Origin: Oscillospiraceae bacterium
Lineage (GTDB): Bacteria; Bacillota; Clostridia; Oscillospirales; Oscillospiraceae
Length of the DNA: 64,000 nt
Assembly (NCBI GenBank): GCA_017508045.1
Contig: JAFVZT010000028.1
Location: 1 to 64,000, forward strand
Reading direction: 5' to 3'
This document shows positions 62,127 through 64,000 of this stretch, piece by piece. Every line of letters starts with the position of its first letter. Positions within the stretch are counted from its first letter, which is position 1. A program made the position numbers and the translations under genes. The notes under the pieces were generated by a model, which was not told where the DNA came from, ran no database searches, and worked only from the letters and a program-made list of their open reading frames with translations.

Positions 62127-62534
62127 ATGATAGTGTCGACAAAAGGGCGGTATGCCCTGCGGGTGATGGTCTATTTTGTCCTGCATGGCTCACAGGAGTA
62201 TATTCCTCTGAAGCAAATTGCGGAGGCGGAGGACATTTCCCAGAAATATCTGGAATCCATTATGACCACCTTAAGTAAGGCCGGCTTTGTGGATGCAATC
62301 CACGGCAAGGGCGGCGGCTACCGGCTCAATCGCAAGCCGGAGGAGTATACGGTTGGAAGCATTTTAAAGCTCACAGAGGGAAGCCTCAATACAGTTTCCT
62401 GCACCACCCAGGGAGCGGGCGCCTGTAACCGGGCAACCTGCTGTCATACCCTGCCTATGTGGGAAAAGCTGGACGCTATGGTGGAGGATTTCTTTGAGGG
62501 AATCACCTTAAAGGATTTATTGGAACAAAAATGA
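62127..62534 (+). CDS. Rrf2 family regulator (IscR-like)
   Basis: 135 residues. Winged helix-turn-helix (STKGRYALRVMVYF, ISQKYLESIMTTLSKAGFV) with the HGKGGGYRL wing, followed by Cys92, Cys100, Cys105 and Cys106 that can bind an iron-sulfur cluster. Position after iscS-iscU indicates feedback control of cluster synthesis. Starts 3 bp after iscU and overlaps the next gene by ATGA. Confidence 0.92.
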   Translation: MIVSTKGRYALRVMVYFVLHGSQEYIPLKQIAEAEDISQKYLESIMTTLSKAGFVDAIHGKGGGYRLNRKPEEYTVGSILKLTEGSLNTVSCTTQGAGACNRATCCHTLPMWEKLDAMVEDFFEGITLKDLLEQK

Positions 62535-63214
62535 AAAAGAAAGCAACAAAAATTACATCTATTATCCTTGTTGTGTGCCTTGCCCTGTGTCTTTTGGCGG
62601 GGGCGGCGCTTTTGGGCATCAACGCCTATGTGGTCAATTGGAGCAAAAATTGGATTTTATCTCCGGAGGATGCCGCAAAACTCACAGGCGCAGACTGCAT
62701 TTTGGTGTTAGGCTGTCAGGTCAAAGCAGGCGGAGTTCCCAGTCATATGCTGGAGGATCGGCTGCGCCGGAGCGTGGAGCTGTTTCAAGCAGGCGCTGCG
62801 CCAAAGCTTCTGATGTCCGGCGACCACGGAACTGCCGACTATAACGAGGTGGGCGCGATGAAGCAGTATGCTCTGGATGCCGGAATCGGCTCGTCCGATG
62901 TATTTATGGACCATGCAGGCTTTTCCACTTACGAAAGCATGTACCGGGCAAAGGAAATCTTCGGGGTGAAAAAGCTTGTAATTGTCACCCAGCAGTATCA
63001 CCTGTACCGGGCTGTGTACATTGCCCATGCCCTGGGCATGGAGGCCTACGGCGTTGCCTGTGATTACCGCAGCTATTCGGGGCAGACCGCCCGGGATATT
63101 CGGGAGATTTTAGCAAGAAACAAGGACTTTCTCACCGGTATTTTAAAGCCGCAACCCACCTATTTAGGCCCAACCGTCCCCATTTCCGGTGACGGAGATG
63201 TAACAAACGATTAA
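62531..63214 (+). CDS. SanA/YdcF-like DUF218 membrane protein
   Basis: 227 residues. One N-terminal membrane helix (about 11-33), then the DUF218 fold: DCILVLGCQV (about 55-64), MLEDRLRRSVELFQAG, LLMSGDHG, DHAGFSTYESMYRAKEIF and QQYHLYRAVYIA. SanA proteins affect envelope permeability (vancomycin exclusion in E. coli). Overlaps the Rrf2 gene by 4 bp, so it rides on the isc transcript. Confidence 0.9.
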   Translation: MKKKATKITSIILVVCLALCLLAGAALLGINAYVVNWSKNWILSPEDAAKLTGADCILVLGCQVKAGGVPSHMLEDRLRRSVELFQAGAAPKLLMSGDHGTADYNEVGAMKQYALDAGIGSSDVFMDHAGFSTYESMYRAKEIFGVKKLVIVTQQYHLYRAVYIAHALGMEAYGVACDYRSYSGQTARDIREILARNKDFLTGILKPQPTYLGPTVPISGDGDVTND

Positions 63215-63217
63215 TGG

Positions 63218-63246
63218 TTGCTCCCCAACCAAAACTGTGCTATAAT
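63218..63246 (+). promoter_or_regulatory. Promoter of lrgAB
   Basis: TTGCTC (63218-63223), 17 bp, TATAAT (63241-63246), 30 bp before the lrgA start. Confidence 0.72.
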
Positions 63247-63276
63247 GGCGACAGCTTTTGTTTGGGGGGCAATTTT

Positions 63277-63636
63277 TTGAAATACATAAAACAAGTGTTT
63301 ATCATTCTTGCCTTTTGCCTGCTGGGGGAGCTTTTGGCAAAAATCATTCCGCTTCCAATCCCGGCGGCGATTTACGGTTTATTAGGACTTTTTATCGCCC
63401 TTTGTACAGGACTTGTAAAACAGAGCGCCATTGCCGAAACTGCGAACTTTCTCATCTCCGGAATGGGCATTTTGTTTGTCGCGCCGGCGGTGAACATTCT
63501 GGCATATTATAAGCTCATCGCTCCGGCACTGGCAAGCATTTGCAGCATTGTCATTTTTACCACCTTTGTGGTGTTTGTGGTTGCGGGACTGGTAACCCAG
63601 GTGCTGCGGAAAAAGGAGGGCAAAGAAAATGGCTGA
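63277..63636 (+). CDS. lrgA: CidA/LrgA family holin-like protein
   Basis: 119 residues from a TTG at 63277 (GGGGGG upstream); the frame is open further left but that part is not membrane-like and overlaps the promoter. Four membrane helices with the family PIPAAIYGLLGLFIALC and SGMGILFVAPAVNI. Works with LrgB in control of autolysis or small-molecule (pyruvate) transport. Overlaps lrgB by 8 bp. Confidence 0.92.
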   Translation: MKYIKQVFIILAFCLLGELLAKIIPLPIPAAIYGLLGLFIALCTGLVKQSAIAETANFLISGMGILFVAPAVNILAYYKLIAPALASICSIVIFTTFVVFVVAGLVTQVLRKKEGKENG

Positions 63637-64000
63637 TTTTCTGGAAGGTCTTTCCTTGTTCCCTCTGGCGCTGACCTTTGGAACATACCAATTCGGGTTG
63701 TGGTGTCATAAAAAGTGGAAAACGCCCCTTCTTAATCCCATTTTGGTTTCTGTTTTTTTAATAATCGGTGTGATTTTGATTTTCGGAATTGATTTGGGCA
63801 GCTATCAGGCAGGAATGAAGGGAATTTCCTGGCTGCTGACCCCGGCCACCGTGTGTCTTGCCCTGCCCCTTTACAATCAGTTAAAGACCCTGAAAAAGAA
63901 CATGGGCGCAATTTTGGCAGGCGTTTTTGCAGGTACGCTTACCAGTATGCTTTCTGTTTTGGCGTTGTGTATTTTGTTCCGATTGGATACAGAAGTGACC
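63629..64000 (+). CDS. lrgB: LrgB family protein (3' end beyond window)
   Basis: First ~124 residues of about 230. MADFLEGLSLFPLALTFGTYQFG, then TPLLNPILVSVF and LTPATVCLALPLYNQ are LrgB hallmarks, with three or four helices in view. ATG at 63629 after GGAGGG inside lrgA. Confidence 0.93.
   Translation, partial: MADFLEGLSLFPLALTFGTYQFGLWCHKKWKTPLLNPILVSVFLIIGVILIFGIDLGSYQAGMKGISWLLTPATVCLALPLYNQLKTLKKNMGAILAGVFAGTLTSMLSVLALCILFRLDTEVT

Overview
The window looks like a chromosomal segment of a spore-forming Clostridia member, most likely the Oscillospiraceae (Clostridium cluster IV) or a close relative. Support comes from sporulation genes (yabP, yabQ, spoVB, sigG, ylmC, spoIVB), HemZ, a YloU/FakA pair, low-GC Gram-positive promoters and Shine-Dalgarno sites, a BspA-like surface lipoprotein, and many short palindromic repeats. 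The genus cannot be fixed from sequence alone. I saw no tRNA, rRNA, CRISPR array, prophage or transposase.

Layout. 0-6 kb: the 5' part of formate-THF ligase, a trigger-factor-like chaperone lacking the ribosome-binding domain, a LysR regulator, and an AT-rich insert (internally duplicated lipoprotein plus small membrane protein) lying between two near-identical terminators. 6-10 kb: tatD, a phosphopantetheinyl transferase, then yabP-yabQ-divIC-yabR with an SDR gene and rpiB. 10-21 kb, minus strand: rqcP-hup-spoVB-amidohydrolase, then hemZ-MBL-dtd and relA-recJ. 21-26 kb: AI-2E permease, ACT regulator, a cobalamin-riboswitch-controlled DUF4430 lipoprotein and ECF S component, a DnaJ-like gene, a DUF5685 gene and a BrkB gene. 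26-33 kb: fakA, yloU, gpmI, recG, rpsT. 33-37 kb: sigG, ylmC, then rpsB-tsf behind a structured leader. 37-43 kb: a complete five-gene oligopeptide ABC operon.

43-54 kb is the main accessory region. Two glycosidase-like genes and an AraC regulator sit opposite an M81 (MlrC-like) protein, an M24 protein that has lost two metal ligands, an ASRT-family small-molecule-binding protein and an OFA-type MFS transporter. I infer a catabolic locus for an unidentified glycoconjugate or carboxylate. A consensus promoter and a terminator enclose a non-coding stretch before the MFS gene, giving a candidate small RNA.

54-60 kb holds a BspA-like lipoprotein, a small conserved protein, and a low-GC patch (SPFH and TM2 proteins, a zinc-ribbon protein). 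This patch is punctuated by two decayed copies of the last 40 codons of spoIVB. Each copy is joined at the same codon to the same ~190-bp sequence, and the intact spoIVB lies at the right end. This looks like repeated insertion or duplication at the 3' end of a sporulation gene and is the most unusual structure in the window. 60-64 kb: an iscS-iscU-rrf2 iron-sulfur operon with a SanA-like gene, then lrgAB, which runs off the end.
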